Source: JAOABP01 sp964590395
Lineage (GTDB): Bacteria > Hydrothermota > Tepidihabitantia > Tepidihabitantales > Tepidihabitantaceae
NCBI GenBank assembly: GCA_964590395.1
Contig: CAZPVT010000005.1
Location: 62,001-126,000 of the forward strand
Direction: 5' to 3'
DNA length: 64,000 nt
Part shown: piece by piece, positions 9,184-16,973 of the stretch
How the letters are laid out: each line of letters starts with the position of its first letter
How positions within the stretch are numbered: position 1 is the stretch's first letter
Made by a program: the position numbers and the translations under genes
Notes under the pieces: model-generated
The model's database searches: none
What the model was told of the DNA's origin: nothing
The model's input: only the letters and a program-made list of their open reading frames with translations

Positions 9184-9529
9184 TGTGCTGGCGACGATTT
9201 TTCTCTGGTTCGGTGTTGGTTTTGTGCTTTTAGGAGCACTGGGTCTGGCGCGCTTTCCAGATCTGTATAACCGGATGCAGGCGGCAACTAAGTGTGTTAC
9301 CTTGGGTGTCTGCGGAATTATGATCGGGATTTTTCTCCGTTCCGGATTCAATGCTTTAGGGATCAAGGCTCTGATCTGTGCGGCGTTTATCCTTTTAACC
9401 GTGCCGGTTTCCAGTCATGCCTTGGCACGGGGGTCGTTGATCGCGGGTGTCAAGTTGTGGAGGGGAACGGTAAAAGATGACTTTACTGTTGACCGGGGTG
9501 GTCAGTCAATTATTGAGGAAGGAAAATGA
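9176..9529 (+). CDS. mrpG: Na+/H+ antiporter subunit MrpG-like
   Basis: MnhG/MbhC family subunit, 117 residues, three hydrophobic helices. Seen: the family motif GLARFPDLYNRMQAATKC near residues 23-40 and PVSSHALARGSL after helix 3, then a hydrophilic tail. It overlaps mrpF at its start and the ferredoxin-like gene at its end (ATGA), closing the mrpBCDEFG set. Confidence 0.92.
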   Translation: MISVLATIFLWFGVGFVLLGALGLARFPDLYNRMQAATKCVTLGVCGIMIGIFLRSGFNALGIKALICAAFILLTVPVSSHALARGSLIAGVKLWRGTVKDDFTVDRGGQSIIEEGK

Positions 9530-10137
9530 GAGTACCATTACCGAAACTTCGAGAACTGGTTGAAGCGATCCGTGCGGTAGTTAAGGGACCATTTACCTCC
9601 AAGTTTCCTGCCCGGGTTGATTCGGTTCATCCCAACTTCCGCGGGATATTAAAATTCCGCGAGGAGCGGTGTATCTGCTGTGGCGCCTGCTCTAAGGTTT
9701 GCCCAACCGATGCCCGGGAGCTGATTTTGGATAAAGATAAAGGCGTGATGCGCAATGTCCATTATGCGGACCATTGTATCTACTGTGCCCAGTGTGTCAA
9801 GGGGTGTCCCACTGAAGCGATCTATCATACGTCGGAATTTGATCTTTCTCGGACTGAGCGTGGTGGCTGGGAGACGTTTGTGGAGAAGGAGGTTGCCTAT
9901 TGCGAAATCTGCGGTGCACCGTTTGCTACCAAGGCGCAGTTACTACATATTGCGCATAAGGTTGGTGACCTGGTAAATGCCAACCCTACTCTGCTTTTAG
10001 CGTTGTACGAGCATCTGGGTATTGCCGAACCGGCCCCCAGGCCAGAAGCGACATTGCCCTACCGTTCCGGCACGATGCGGATTTTGTGTCCGGATTGCCG
10101 GCGCAAGGTCTATATGACCGAAGAGTGGGGCTACTGA
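9526..10137 (+). CDS. NuoI/MbhN-like ferredoxin subunit with C-terminal HycF-type CxxC pairs
   Basis: Electron-input subunit with two [4Fe-4S] clusters: CICCGACSKVCPT near residues 46-58 and CIYCAQCVKGCPT near 85-97. It should pass electrons from soluble ferredoxin to the small subunit. It is longer (203 residues) than the minimal MbhN type: after the clusters come CEICG near 126-130 and CPDCRR near 190-195, four cysteines that could form a zinc or rubredoxin-like site. From memory, formate-hydrogenlyase HycF/HyfH proteins have a similar tail. Last gene of the hydrogenase operon. Confidence 0.9.
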   Translation: MRVPLPKLRELVEAIRAVVKGPFTSKFPARVDSVHPNFRGILKFREERCICCGACSKVCPTDARELILDKDKGVMRNVHYADHCIYCAQCVKGCPTEAIYHTSEFDLSRTERGGWETFVEKEVAYCEICGAPFATKAQLLHIAHKVGDLVNANPTLLLALYEHLGIAEPAPRPEATLPYRSGTMRILCPDCRRKVYMTEEWGY

Positions 10138-10222
10138 TTAACCTAAATTAACTTAATTAGCTTGTTGAATTTGACTCAGCGGAGTTTCTGGCGAGAGAAA
10201 AAGTTATGAACGAGGAGGTTTA

Positions 10223-11269
10223 ATGAATCTTTTGGTAACCGGTGGTGCAGGGTTTTTGGGTTATCATCTATGTAACAAACTGAAGGATAAATTTGAGAAA
10301 CTGTTGATTATTGATATCGCACCGATTAAACCTGAGGAGTACCCGGAAAACATTGAGTATTATAATGTCGATGTGCGGGATTACGAACGGGTAAAGGAGA
10401 TAACGAAAAAAGCGGATTTGGTTGTCCATGGAGCAGCTGCCCTGCCTCTGTGGAAGAAAAGGGATATTTTTACCACTAATGTTGACGGCACCCGGAATGT
10501 CCTGCGTGCGGCAAAGGAGTTGAATAAGGATCGGGTGGTTTTTGTTTCTTCAACCGCGGTTTACGGTATTCCCAAACGCCATCCGATCTATGAGGATGAT
10601 GAGTTGCAGGGGGTTGGTCCCTACGGTGAGAGTAAGATAATTGCGGAGCAGATCTGCGCGGAGGAGAGAAAAAAGGGTATGATCGTGCCGGTGATAAGAC
10701 CCAAAACCTTTATCGGTACCGGACGGATGGGAGTTTTCTACATTCTTTATGACTGGGTTTACAGTGGGGTAAAGATCCCGATCATCGGGGATGGCAGTAA
10801 CCGGTATCAGTTGCTTGAGGTGGAGGATCTGGTGGACAGTATTTACAGTGCGTTGACACTGCCCGAGTCGGATGTGAATGATACCTTTAACATCGGTGCG
10901 GAGCGGTTCAATACCGTTTATGAGGATCTGACTGAGTTTCTGAATTTTGCCAACACCGGTTCCCAGGTGATGCGGACACCGGCGAGGCTGGTTAAGTTCT
11001 TTCTGGCGATCGCCTGGTATCTGAGGGTTTCACCGCTTTATAAATGGGTTTACGGGACTGCAGATAAAGACTCATTTGTCGCAATTGATAAGGCAAAGGC
11101 ACGTTTGAATTATAAACCTAAATTTAGCAATGCGGAGGCACTGATCCGTTCCTATCAATGGTTTTTAGCCCACCGAGAGGAGATTATCAGGAACAAGGAG
11201 GAGGGGGTAACTCATACAGCCCCCTGGAAACAGGGTGTGATCGGACTTTTCAAACGCCTCCTTAAGTAG
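10223..11269 (+). CDS. NAD(P)-dependent extended SDR, sugar-nucleotide epimerase/dehydratase-like
   Basis: Extended short-chain dehydrogenase, probably acting on a nucleotide sugar or a related substrate. Seen in 348 residues: Rossmann motif GGAGFLG at 7-13, D31 at the end of strand 2 (suggests NAD over NADP), SST at 109-111, and the catalytic pair Y134-x3-K138 (YGESK). GAGGAGG precedes the ATG. It lies 85 bases after the hydrogenase operon and may be read from it, but no functional link is evident. The substrate cannot be told from sequence. Confidence 0.85.
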   Translation: MNLLVTGGAGFLGYHLCNKLKDKFEKLLIIDIAPIKPEEYPENIEYYNVDVRDYERVKEITKKADLVVHGAAALPLWKKRDIFTTNVDGTRNVLRAAKELNKDRVVFVSSTAVYGIPKRHPIYEDDELQGVGPYGESKIIAEQICAEERKKGMIVPVIRPKTFIGTGRMGVFYILYDWVYSGVKIPIIGDGSNRYQLLEVEDLVDSIYSALTLPESDVNDTFNIGAERFNTVYEDLTEFLNFANTGSQVMRTPARLVKFFLAIAWYLRVSPLYKWVYGTADKDSFVAIDKAKARLNYKPKFSNAEALIRSYQWFLAHREEIIRNKEEGVTHTAPWKQGVIGLFKRLLK

Positions 11270-11343
11270 TTAATATACAATAAGATCCGCGAAATCGGTT
11301 TTCAGTAACCACGGGGTTGTCTTTATAGATAAGTTATTGTAAA

Positions 11344-11580
11344 TAAGCGATTTAATGATAAGGTAGAGCAAATTCTTGTCCAGGGGGGGCAGTATCGGGG
11401 ACGGTTGTCGTTTTGCTGTAAGGTGGGGTTATGCCGAGGGTTTGCTCTTCGGCAGGAGTCTGCCCGGAGATTAGAATTATAATTGGGCTATAGAGCAGGG
11501 TGAAAAAAGGGGTTGATAGTTGGGTGGGTGCAATAGTTGTATTAAAGATGATGGGTGCGGTTTTAGGCTGGCTCAGGTTG
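11344..11580 (+). repeat. Intergenic element, copy A (unnamed family)
   Basis: The gene-free stretch 11270-11643 lies between converging genes. It shares, in the same order and direction, several blocks with 44821-45000: TAAGCGATTT, GTATCnnnGACGnTTGT, a hairpin GGCAG-(3 or 4 nt)-CTGCC, GGTTGAT, and GATGGGT(G)CGGTTTTAG. The spacing from the hairpin to the last block is almost equal in both copies (98 and 97 bases). No convincing reading frame crosses it. A second short hairpin here pairs GCCGA with TCGGC just before the shared one. Function unknown. Confidence 0.5.
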
Positions 11581-11643
11581 AGGATAGTGGTTTGGGTAGA
11601 AAAGATGATTACTGGAGAGACTGAAGGATAGGTATTTTAGGTC

Positions 11644-12654
11644 TTAAACCTTCTTTACTGAGTGACCCAGCGCGCCGACTAAATCAATTGCTTTGACTGT
11701 GCAGACAAGAACACATTGACCACAACCAATACACTTTTCAGGTATGACGCGATGATGTTTGCCAGGTTCGCCTTCAATCGCCTTGAACTGACAGACCTTG
11801 ATACATTCACCACAGCCAGTGCAGCGAGGGTTGATTGAGGCTTTGGGCCGTCCTGGAGCACGGTCAATAAATGATCTGGTAGGACATTTGTGCACACAGA
11901 TGCCACAGTCAATACATTTCTCAAAATCCATTACCGGTAGATTGCGCTCCATTCTCAGCGCGCTGACCGGACAGACTTTAACACACAGTCCACAGGCAAT
12001 ACAGCCGACAGAACAGGCATCCTTTACCGCTTTTCCACGGTCATGAGAGACACAGGCGAGATAAACCAGTTTGGTGCGGGGTATCAGAATGAGGGTGTTT
12101 TTGGGACATTCGGCAACGCATTTGCCACAGCCAATGCATCTTTTTTCGTCAATCACCGGCAGACGATTTTCTCCGATCGTTATCGCTTTGACCGGACAGA
12201 CATTGACGCAGTCACCGAAGCCGACACAGCCCCAGATGCAGGCTTTAGGACCGCCTAACAGGAGGGCTGCCTGCCGGCAGTTTCCCGCGCCGCGGTACTG
12301 GAAGCGGTAGGGCGCTTCGTTTTTTCCACCTCGGCAGATCAGTACCGCTACTCTCGGTTCTGCGGCACTAACATCCTGGCCCATAATTTCCCCGATTTTC
12401 TGAGCGACCTTTGGACCGCCGACTGAACAGGCGTTTAGTGGTGCCTTGCCTGCAACGATAGCGGTAGCGTAGCCATCGCATCCCGGATAACCACAGGCAC
12501 CGCAATTGGCTCCGGGTAGCGCGGAACGAATTTTTGCCTCGCGTTCGTCAACTTTGACCGACAGTTTCTGGGACGCAACTAGTAGGACCAGTCCTAAAGT
12601 CAATCCCAGTCCGCCGAGCAGTAGGAGGGATTTGATTATTAACAGCCAGTCCAT
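11644..12654 (-). CDS. rnfB: Rnf complex ferredoxin-binding subunit RnfB
   Basis: Iron-sulfur subunit that takes electrons from reduced ferredoxin. I start it at the ATG ending at 12654, one base after the rnfA stop, rather than an in-frame TTG fifteen bases upstream. Seen in 336 residues: one N-terminal membrane helix, the four-Fe domain ANCGACGYPGC, then six ferredoxin-type cysteine groups (CIWGCVGFGDCVNVCP, CIGCGKCVAECP, CIACGLCVKVCP, CIDCGICVHKCP, CTGCGECIKVC, CIGCGQCVLVC). That makes about seven clusters, like the long clostridial form rather than the short proteobacterial one. Last gene of rnfCDGEAB. Confidence 0.93.
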   Translation of the reverse strand: MDWLLIIKSLLLLGGLGLTLGLVLLVASQKLSVKVDEREAKIRSALPGANCGACGYPGCDGYATAIVAGKAPLNACSVGGPKVAQKIGEIMGQDVSAAEPRVAVLICRGGKNEAPYRFQYRGAGNCRQAALLLGGPKACIWGCVGFGDCVNVCPVKAITIGENRLPVIDEKRCIGCGKCVAECPKNTLILIPRTKLVYLACVSHDRGKAVKDACSVGCIACGLCVKVCPVSALRMERNLPVMDFEKCIDCGICVHKCPTRSFIDRAPGRPKASINPRCTGCGECIKVCQFKAIEGEPGKHHRVIPEKCIGCGQCVLVCTVKAIDLVGALGHSVKKV

Positions 12655-12655
12655 A

Positions 12656-13237
12656 TTATGAGATACCAAAGAGGGCAGTAAACCCCATAAACGCCAGCGA
12701 AACCAGCGCAGCGCCGATAAAGGCTATAGGATAGCCTTTGAATGCGGGGCTGATAGGAGCATCCTCCAGCCGTTCCCGGATAGTGGCAAACAGGATAATT
12801 ACCAGCGCGAACCCGAGCGCGGTGCCTAAGGCGAATATGGTTGCCTGAAGCAGGTTAAATTTGTAGTTTATGTTGAAGAACGTAACCGCAAGAATTGCAC
12901 AGTTGGTGGTGATGAGCGGAAGATAGATGCCCAGCGCAGAGTATAGGTTACGGAGATACTTCTTTAAATACATCTCTACCAGCTGTACCAGTGAGGCAAT
13001 TACCAGAATGAATACTGCAGTGCGCAGAAATACCAGCCCCAGAGGGAAAAGCAGGACATGGTATAACACCCAGGAAACCCAGGCGGCTAAAAGCATTACA
13101 AAAAGCACCGCCGCACTCATTCCGACCGCGGTGGATATTGAGGTTGAAACACCGAAGAATGGGCAGAGGCCAATGAAACGCATAAGGATAATGTTGTTGA
13201 CTAAAAAGGCAGCAATGAATATCTTAGCGTTATTCAT
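12656..13237 (-). CDS. rnfA: Rnf complex membrane subunit RnfA
   Basis: Integral membrane subunit with about six helices, 193 residues; RnfA and RnfE form a pseudosymmetric pair that holds an intramembrane [2Fe-2S] cluster. Seen: N-terminal NNIILMRFIGLCPFFGVST, with the cysteine expected for the cluster, and LITTNCAILAVTFF carrying the second cysteine. Overlaps rnfE by one base and ends one base before rnfB. Confidence 0.94.
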   Translation of the reverse strand: MNNAKIFIAAFLVNNIILMRFIGLCPFFGVSTSISTAVGMSAAVLFVMLLAAWVSWVLYHVLLFPLGLVFLRTAVFILVIASLVQLVEMYLKKYLRNLYSALGIYLPLITTNCAILAVTFFNINYKFNLLQATIFALGTALGFALVIILFATIRERLEDAPISPAFKGYPIAFIGAALVSLAFMGFTALFGIS

Positions 13238-13845
13238 TATCTTCCCCAGCCGAGTTTATTTACCAGTGCCTTGAGTAGTCCGATCAGGAAGAAGGCGCCG
13301 GGTGGGAAAATAGCAAAAAGCATTGGTGAGGTGCGATAGGCAGTAGGAAGGAGTGGATAGTTTAAAATGGTGCCATTGCCGAAAAGTTCACGGAGGGCAC
13401 CCATAACAAACAGTACTGAACCGAAGCCGATGGATTTTCCCAAACCGTCAAGAAACGAGTCGATAATGCCGTGATGATAGGCAAACGCCTCAGCCCTGCC
13501 TAATATGATGCAGTTAACAACAATCAGTGGCACAAATACGCCGAGCACCCGGTAGAGATCAGGCTGGTATGCCTGCATAACGTAGTCAATAATGGTGACA
13601 AAAGTAGAGATGACAATGATGAAGATCGGGATGCGGACCGAATCCGGTACGAGCCTGCGGATAGCGGATATGACAACGTTGGAGCAGATAAGCACAAAGG
13701 ATGCGGCAACCCCCATTCCCAGTCCGTCGCGTGCGGTTACGGTGGTGGCAAGGGTGGGACAAAGTCCGATCATTAAAATTAGAATTGGGTTTTCCTTTAT
13801 AATCCCGGATGTTAGGTAGCTGAGCCGTGATGGGTGGTTGTTCAT
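13237..13845 (-). CDS. rnfE: Rnf complex membrane subunit RnfE
   Basis: Six-helix membrane subunit, 202 residues, partner of RnfA. Seen: KENPILILMIGLCPTLATT near the N-terminus and VPLIVVNCIILGRAEAFAY in the middle, each with one of the two cysteines that pair with those of RnfA. The ORF sits one base from rnfG and one base into rnfA, in the usual order. Confidence 0.94.
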   Translation of the reverse strand: MNNHPSRLSYLTSGIIKENPILILMIGLCPTLATTVTARDGLGMGVAASFVLICSNVVISAIRRLVPDSVRIPIFIIVISTFVTIIDYVMQAYQPDLYRVLGVFVPLIVVNCIILGRAEAFAYHHGIIDSFLDGLGKSIGFGSVLFVMGALRELFGNGTILNYPLLPTAYRTSPMLFAIFPPGAFFLIGLLKALVNKLGWGR

Positions 13846-13846
13846 A

Positions 13847-14413
13847 TCAATTTACTCCTGACTCGGTTTCCGGTTTTAAAAACGGTTGATACTTCTCCAT
13901 CGCTTTACGCAGTCCATCGGTTACCGCACGGGAGGTGATGGTTGCGCCGGTGATCGCTTCAATTGCCCCACCTTCATTTTTAAGTCTGATTTCCTGGGCG
14001 GTTCTGCCGATGAACTGATTGCCGAAGTTGGGTTCGGTAGCTTTAAGCCCGAGACCGGGGGTTTCTTTTAACCCCTCAGCGGATCCGGCAACCCTGATGG
14101 CGATGATTTTTCCAGTTGTGTCGATGCCAGCGGTAACCGGTACCAATCCCGCATAGCCCTGTTCAGCGGCACGGATAATTGTGCCAATCCGTATGTCACC
14201 GGAATAGGCAAACCAGACGCTGGAGTCCGGGGTTGTAGGTTCAAAACGATCAGCACCTGGCATAACTGCACCAAAGGCGATTTTGATGGCTGCAACATTA
14301 CGCTGATACTCAATTTTGGGCAAGGTTGTTGTGTAAACCTGGGAAAGGGCAAAGGCAGAAATTAAACAGGTGATAAACAACGAAAGAACGATCCAGAGTT
14401 TACTTTTTTCCAT
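13847..14413 (-). CDS. rnfG: Rnf complex FMN-binding subunit RnfG
   Basis: Extracytoplasmic flavoprotein with covalent FMN. Seen: one N-terminal membrane anchor, then the flavinylation motif ITGATITSRAV near the C-terminus, where the second threonine of TGAT-type motifs takes FMN through a phosphoester bond. The start chosen is the ATG ending at 14413, with GAGG seven bases upstream; a TTG farther out is possible. 188 residues. Overlaps the end of rnfD. Confidence 0.93.
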   Translation of the reverse strand: MEKSKLWIVLSLFITCLISAFALSQVYTTTLPKIEYQRNVAAIKIAFGAVMPGADRFEPTTPDSSVWFAYSGDIRIGTIIRAAEQGYAGLVPVTAGIDTTGKIIAIRVAGSAEGLKETPGLGLKATEPNFGNQFIGRTAQEIRLKNEGGAIEAITGATITSRAVTDGLRKAMEKYQPFLKPETESGVN

Positions 14414-15464
14414 CTTTTTGCCTCGTACCAAACGGACGTGGTAAGGTAAGACGGTCGATCAGCGGTGTGGCAACATTCATCAGGAGAATTGAGTAACACA
14501 CCCCTTCCGGATATCCACCCCAAAGTCTTATCAGGGCAGTTAAGATGCCACACCCAATACCGAAAATTAACCGGCCTTTCTGGGTGATGGGCGATGTCAC
14601 ATAGTCGGTTGCCATATAAAACGCTCCCAGGATCAACCCTCCCGAAAGGAGGTGAAACAGTGTGTAATTGATCGGATTGATTTTGTGTCCGGGAAGGATC
14701 AGCACCAGCACTGCAACGGTTGAGAGATAAGCCAGGGGTATACGCCAGTCAATGACACGAAGAATGATCAGGAATATACCGCCCATTAACAATAAGAGGG
14801 CGGATGTTTCACCAATACAGCCGCCGGTATTGCCTAAAAACAGGTTCTTAATTACCGCCCAAGAATGCAATTGTTCAAAAAGCGAATGAGGGTTAAATTC
14901 AGGTAAGACCATTTTAGTTCCATGCTTGAGGACATTGAGCGGGGTAGCCGAGCTGATCGCATCGGTGCAAATTTTCAACGCGGTTGCTGGTAACGCAGAG
15001 ATGTTACCACCGCGGGGAGCAAGCCAGGTGGTTGTCATCTGTGTGGGCCAGGATGCCACCAGAAACGCCCTGCCCGCCAGTGCCGGATTAATAAAGTTAT
15101 GCCCCAGGCCGCCAAAAAACTGTTTGGCAACTACGGTCGCAAATGCACTACCAGCGACTGGTATCCACCAGGGACAGTTGGGAGGAAGATTGAAGCCCAA
15201 GAGCAGGCCCGTAAGGGCAGCACTGCCATCAAACACCGTTGACTTTTTGCCGAAGAGGTATTGGGCCAAACCATCGAATAGGACAGCGGAGCCGGTACTT
15301 AAAAGCACAATGAAAAGTGCCCTTAGGCCGAAGAAGTAGATTGAACCCGCAAGGGCAGGTAGTAGAGCGGTAACCACCAGCCACATCAGTTGTGCCACAG
15401 TGATTGAAGAACGGATATGGGGCGAAGCGGTTACCATTAGTTGTGTTGTTCTTTTTTCGATCAT
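14400..15464 (-). CDS. rnfD: Rnf complex membrane flavoprotein subunit RnfD
   Basis: Multi-helix membrane subunit (354 residues, about nine helices), homologous to NqrB, with a second covalent FMN. Seen: DAISSATPLNVLK, the site where the threonine is flavinylated, and GLGHNFINPALAGRAFL, a strongly conserved family segment. Overlaps rnfC by four bases (ATGA) and rnfG by fourteen. Confidence 0.94.
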   Translation of the reverse strand: MIEKRTTQLMVTASPHIRSSITVAQLMWLVVTALLPALAGSIYFFGLRALFIVLLSTGSAVLFDGLAQYLFGKKSTVFDGSAALTGLLLGFNLPPNCPWWIPVAGSAFATVVAKQFFGGLGHNFINPALAGRAFLVASWPTQMTTTWLAPRGGNISALPATALKICTDAISSATPLNVLKHGTKMVLPEFNPHSLFEQLHSWAVIKNLFLGNTGGCIGETSALLLLMGGIFLIILRVIDWRIPLAYLSTVAVLVLILPGHKINPINYTLFHLLSGGLILGAFYMATDYVTSPITQKGRLIFGIGCGILTALIRLWGGYPEGVCYSILLMNVATPLIDRLTLPRPFGTRQKDGKK

Positions 15465-16759
15465 TTCATCCTTGCCAATTGAGCCTTACCAAATTTAAAA
15501 CTGTGCACCAACCTGATCTTTGCCGGACAGACATAAGCACAGCAGCCGCATTCGATGCAGTCCAAGATGTGCTCTGCTTTTGCCTGCTGCCATCGTTTTG
15601 CCCGGATGTGATAGTTAAGCCTGGTAGGAGATAGCCCCATTGGGCAGGCCTCGATACATCTACCGCAGCGGATGCAGTCCTGTTCAGATGGTTCCCGGAT
15701 GTCGTTAAAGACCAGAATTCCGGAGGTTCCTTTTACTACCGGTACCGAATCGTCAGCGAGAGCGACTCCCATCATTGGGCCACCCATAATTATTTTTTGG
15801 GGTTCTCCATTATAGCCTCCACAGAATTCAATTAAATCTCTGGTCGGCGTCCCGATTCTAACCCAGAGATTCTTGGGTTCTTTGACACCGTTACCGGTTA
15901 TTGTTACTACCCTTTCGTATAATGGTCGGTGGAAGCGCACCGCATTTCGCACCGCGAAGGCAGTGCCGACATTCTGCACTATACAACCGACATCAGCGGG
16001 AAGACCTCCAGAAGGAACCTCGCGGTTGAGACAGGCTTTAATTAACTGCTTTTCTGCACCTTGGGGGTATTTGGTTTTTAGTTTTATTATTTGAAAGCCG
16101 GTATTAGCGACCGCCTCTTTCATCGCTGTAATTGCATCCAGTTTATTGTCTTCAATAGCGACGATGACATTTTTAACTCCAAGTGCTTGAGCGATGAAAC
16201 GGGTTCCATCAACGATCTCTTTCGATTTCTCTAACATTAAGCGATGGTCGGCAGTTAGATAGGGTTCACATTCGCAACCGTTGATAATTAAAGTATCAAC
16301 CGGTTTGTCTTCTGGGGGGGAGAGTTTTATGAATGTAGGAAACGCTGCCCCACCCAGCCCAACAACACCCGCCCTGCGCACCAAATCAATGATCTCCTGA
16401 GGGGTAATGTTAGAACAGTCGTAGCTATTTATTTCATCTTCAGTTGTATCGTTGCCATCAGACTCTATTATCACCGTGGTTGTCAATCTGCCGGTTAGGG
16501 GATGGGGTAAGTCTATTACATCTATAACCGTACCGGAAATAGAGGAATGAGTTGGCACCGAAACTTGGGCTGAAGGTTCGCCGATTACCGTACCGGTGCG
16601 AACGGTGTCTCCCTTTTTGACCGCCGGTTTTGATGGTGTGCCGATGTGTTGACCAAGGGGAGTATAGACCCGTGAGGGCAAAGGGGTAACCTCAATCGGA
16701 CGATGTTCGGTTGCCTCTTTGTTCTCACGGGGATGGATTCCGCCGCGAAATCTTAACAT
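15461..16759 (-). CDS. rnfC: Rnf complex NADH-binding subunit RnfC
   Basis: Soluble subunit where NAD+ is reduced; it has flavin/NADH-binding and [4Fe-4S] parts. Seen: MLRFRGGIHP at the N-terminus, GLGGAAFPTF (nucleotide loop), GGPMMG, and two clusters CIRCGRCIEACPMG and CIECGCCAYVCP near the C-terminus. I choose the ATG ending at 16759 (432 residues). Reasons: the protein then begins like other RnfC proteins, a TTGACA-16-TAAAAT promoter lies just upstream, and the longer reading frame (to 16858) would start before that promoter. First gene of the rnf operon. Confidence 0.92.
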   Translation of the reverse strand: MLRFRGGIHPRENKEATEHRPIEVTPLPSRVYTPLGQHIGTPSKPAVKKGDTVRTGTVIGEPSAQVSVPTHSSISGTVIDVIDLPHPLTGRLTTTVIIESDGNDTTEDEINSYDCSNITPQEIIDLVRRAGVVGLGGAAFPTFIKLSPPEDKPVDTLIINGCECEPYLTADHRLMLEKSKEIVDGTRFIAQALGVKNVIVAIEDNKLDAITAMKEAVANTGFQIIKLKTKYPQGAEKQLIKACLNREVPSGGLPADVGCIVQNVGTAFAVRNAVRFHRPLYERVVTITGNGVKEPKNLWVRIGTPTRDLIEFCGGYNGEPQKIIMGGPMMGVALADDSVPVVKGTSGILVFNDIREPSEQDCIRCGRCIEACPMGLSPTRLNYHIRAKRWQQAKAEHILDCIECGCCAYVCPAKIRLVHSFKFGKAQLARMK

Positions 16760-16772
16760 AGATAAGAAGGTA

Positions 16773-16800
16773 ATTTTATTCATCTTCCTTTTAGTGTCAA
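16773..16800 (-). promoter_or_regulatory. Promoter of the rnf operon
   Basis: On the minus strand TTGACA (16800-16795), a 16-base spacer and TAAAAT (16778-16773). Transcription should begin about seven bases before the RnfC ATG, leaving almost no leader and no room for a Shine-Dalgarno site. Confidence 0.6.
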
Positions 16801-16938
16801 ATGATTGCCGGGGTGATGTTTTGAGCAGTGGTGCGATACAGTGGAGAGGCGCTGACATTCTGTTGCGTCAGATAGAGCGGATACAGTAGTTGATGACATT
16901 TGCCGGTTTCTGCGGGTAAGCTTCGTTATAACTTCTGC

Positions 16939-16967
16939 TTGACTTGTTCGTCAGTTTCGTTTATGCT
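16939..16967 (+). promoter_or_regulatory. Promoter of the 16974 operon
   Basis: TTGACT (16939-16944), 17-base spacer, TATGCT (16962-16967). The predicted +1 falls on or next to the A of the ATG at 16974, so the transcript is predicted to be leaderless. Confidence 0.6.
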
Positions 16968-16973
16968 CAATGT

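Noticed and set aside
11270..11643. tRNA or riboswitch in the gap
   Set aside because: No cloverleaf, no T-loop consensus and no known riboswitch core; only short hairpins.
15461..16858. RnfC starting at 16858 or 16783
   Set aside because: Both would begin at or before the TTGACA-16-TAAAAT promoter. The start at 16759 gives the family N-terminus MLRFRGGIHP and a normal length.
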